Shown: positions 6,130 to 6,750 of the stretch, piece after piece
How the letters are laid out: every line of letters begins with the position of its first letter
Position numbering within the stretch: position 1 is the first letter of the stretch
Assembly (NCBI GenBank): GCA_964390795.1
Contig: CAYMLQ010000335.1
Location: forward strand, 1 to 6,750
DNA length: 6,750 nt
Direction of reading: 5' to 3'
Source: CAYMLQ01 sp964390795
Lineage (GTDB): Bacteria > Verrucomicrobiota > Kiritimatiellia > RFP12 > UBA1067
Notes under the pieces: model-generated
What the model was told of the DNA's origin: nothing
Databases searched by the model: none
The model's input: only the letters and a program-made list of their open reading frames with translations
Translations under genes and position numbers: made by a program

Positions 6130-6474
6130 ATGACACAACCGACAGCGAAGAAACCTGCCAAATCCAAACCCACCACCGGCACCACCAAGATCACGCTCAC
6201 CCTACCCGACGACCTGCTCGCCGTGCTCGATGACGCCGCCGCTCTGGATAACCGGACCCGATCCAACTTCATCTTGTACTTGCTCCGTTGTCTCAAACAG
6301 GCCAACCCTTGTCTTGGCGAACCCCGCCCGCCCCGAGACAAATCCCCGGCCCAAAAGGTCGTAGGCCCACCCGGCCCCTGCCCGCGCGGCCACATCCGGC
6401 CCTGCGAACGCAAACAACAGCCCGCCCCCCGCCCCGCTCAGCCCCCTGCGGACAACTCGACAAACACCCCATGA
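6130..6474 (+). CDS. Ribbon-helix-helix (CopG/Arc-type) DNA-binding protein with Pro-rich C-terminal tail
   Basis: This 114-residue protein has a basic, Lys/Pro/Thr-rich N-terminus (residues 1-19). Residues 20-57 form a typical ribbon-helix-helix fold: strand KITLTLPDDL, helix A LLAVLDDAAALDN, turn RTRSN, helix B FILYLLRCLKQ. Such proteins dimerise and insert the paired strands into the DNA major groove, acting as repressors, antitoxins or partition/relaxosome factors. The tail (58-114) is rich in Pro and Arg with two Cys (GPCPRGHIRPCERK) and has no recognised fold. The ATG at 6130 is preferred over one at 6115 because TGAGG lies 9 bases upstream. A longer frame extends upstream but is not protein-like. 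No toxin gene is adjacent: the upstream neighbour is divergent and the downstream one is convergent. Target unknown. Confidence 0.7.
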   Translation: MTQPTAKKPAKSKPTTGTTKITLTLPDDLLAVLDDAAALDNRTRSNFILYLLRCLKQANPCLGEPRPPRDKSPAQKVVGPPGPCPRGHIRPCERKQQPAPRPAQPPADNSTNTP

Positions 6475-6511
6475 AACGGCTTCATCTCCAGGTGTTCGGC
6501 CGGCTATCCCG
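6475..6511. other. Short convergent intergenic gap
   Basis: Only 37 bases separate the two converging stop codons. No stem followed by a T-run is visible, so a shared terminator cannot be supported. Confidence 0.5.
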
Positions 6512-6750
6512 CTACCGATTCTCGTGATCACCGCCGCCGACTTCAACCGCCGGCTTTTCTGCCACAGCACCCTCTTCGCTGTTTTTCGCGGCACCCTTGT
6601 CTTCGCCCGATTTCTTTTTCGCCTTCTCTTCCAGCTTCTTGATTTCGGCCCCGGCCTTCCCGATCAGCTTCTTCAGCTGGTCAGCCGTCAGTCCTTCCAG
6701 CGCCGCCACAGCCGCCTTCAGTCTGGCTTGCGCGGCCTCCTTCTCCTCCT
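6512..6750 (-). CDS. C-terminal part of a Lys/Glu/Ala-rich coiled-coil protein (5' end outside window)
   Basis: The frame is open from the right edge to TAG at 6512-6514, 78 complete codons. Visible residues 1-48 (EEKEAAQARLKAAVAALEGL, then TADQLKKLIG and EIKKLEEKAKKK) have heptad-like spacing of Leu/Ile/Ala and alternating charge, so an alpha-helical coiled coil is likely. The rest is a disordered Gly/Ala/Glu/Lys tail ending GGGDHENR. A GTG at 6709 with GAAGG nearby could be an internal start, but the helical pattern continues upstream of it, so the gene probably begins beyond the window. It is convergent with the ribbon-helix-helix gene, 37 bases between stops. I do not recognise the family. 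Confidence 0.55.
   Translation of the reverse strand, partial: EEKEAAQARLKAAVAALEGLTADQLKKLIGKAGAEIKKLEEKAKKKSGEDKGAAKNSEEGAVAEKPAVEVGGGDHENR

Noticed and set aside
1..6750. Template repeat or reverse transcriptase of a diversity-generating retroelement inside the window
   Set aside because: I looked for a second copy of the 1053-1155 segment and for reverse-transcriptase motifs and saw neither, so the system, if any, is outside the window.

Overview
The window looks like a fragment of a GC-rich bacterial chromosome, most probably from the Planctomycetes-Verrucomicrobia-Chlamydiae group and perhaps Kiritimatiellota or Lentisphaerota. This is inferred from the style of the genes: a giant secreted protein built of Ig-like, InlB-type, formylglycine-generating-enzyme-like (FGE-like) and CARDB-like modules, and a four-helix-bundle 'suffix' protein ending in a topoisomerase-type zinc finger. 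A run of exactly 100 N (3733-3832) marks a scaffold gap, so this is probably a draft or metagenomic assembly.

Layout. Positions 1-4607 (minus strand) are one open reading frame that runs off the left edge. It begins with a signal peptide and encodes a very large modular surface or secreted protein. Its order is Ig-like domain, strand-rich passenger-type region, tandem 157-residue repeats (interrupted by the N gap), two more Ig-like domains, an InlB-type repeat, an FGE-sulfatase/C-type-lectin-fold domain, two further InlB-like modules and a CARDB-like region. Just upstream on the same strand, 28 bases away, is a 280-residue four-helix-bundle plus C4-zinc-finger gene (4636-5478). The two are probably co-transcribed. 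This gene lies between two related arrays of a 10-bp-period motif (4629-4723 and 5506-5613). Each array is an imperfect palindrome, and the first one encodes the C-terminal tail of the gene. A roughly 0.5-kb stretch with no convincing gene follows. Then come a plus-strand ribbon-helix-helix DNA-binding protein (6130-6474) and, convergent to it, the 3' end of a Lys/Glu/Ala-rich coiled-coil gene (6512 to beyond 6750).

Main points of interest. (1) The C-terminal part of the FGE-like domain has the shape of a diversity-generating-retroelement variable region, although no template repeat or reverse transcriptase is visible here. (2) The four-helix-bundle gene is bracketed by palindromic decamer arrays that look like a small dispersed or mobile unit. 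(3) The giant gene is a mosaic of GC-rich and clearly AT-richer segments, which suggests module exchange. Functional links between the genes are inferred from spacing only.
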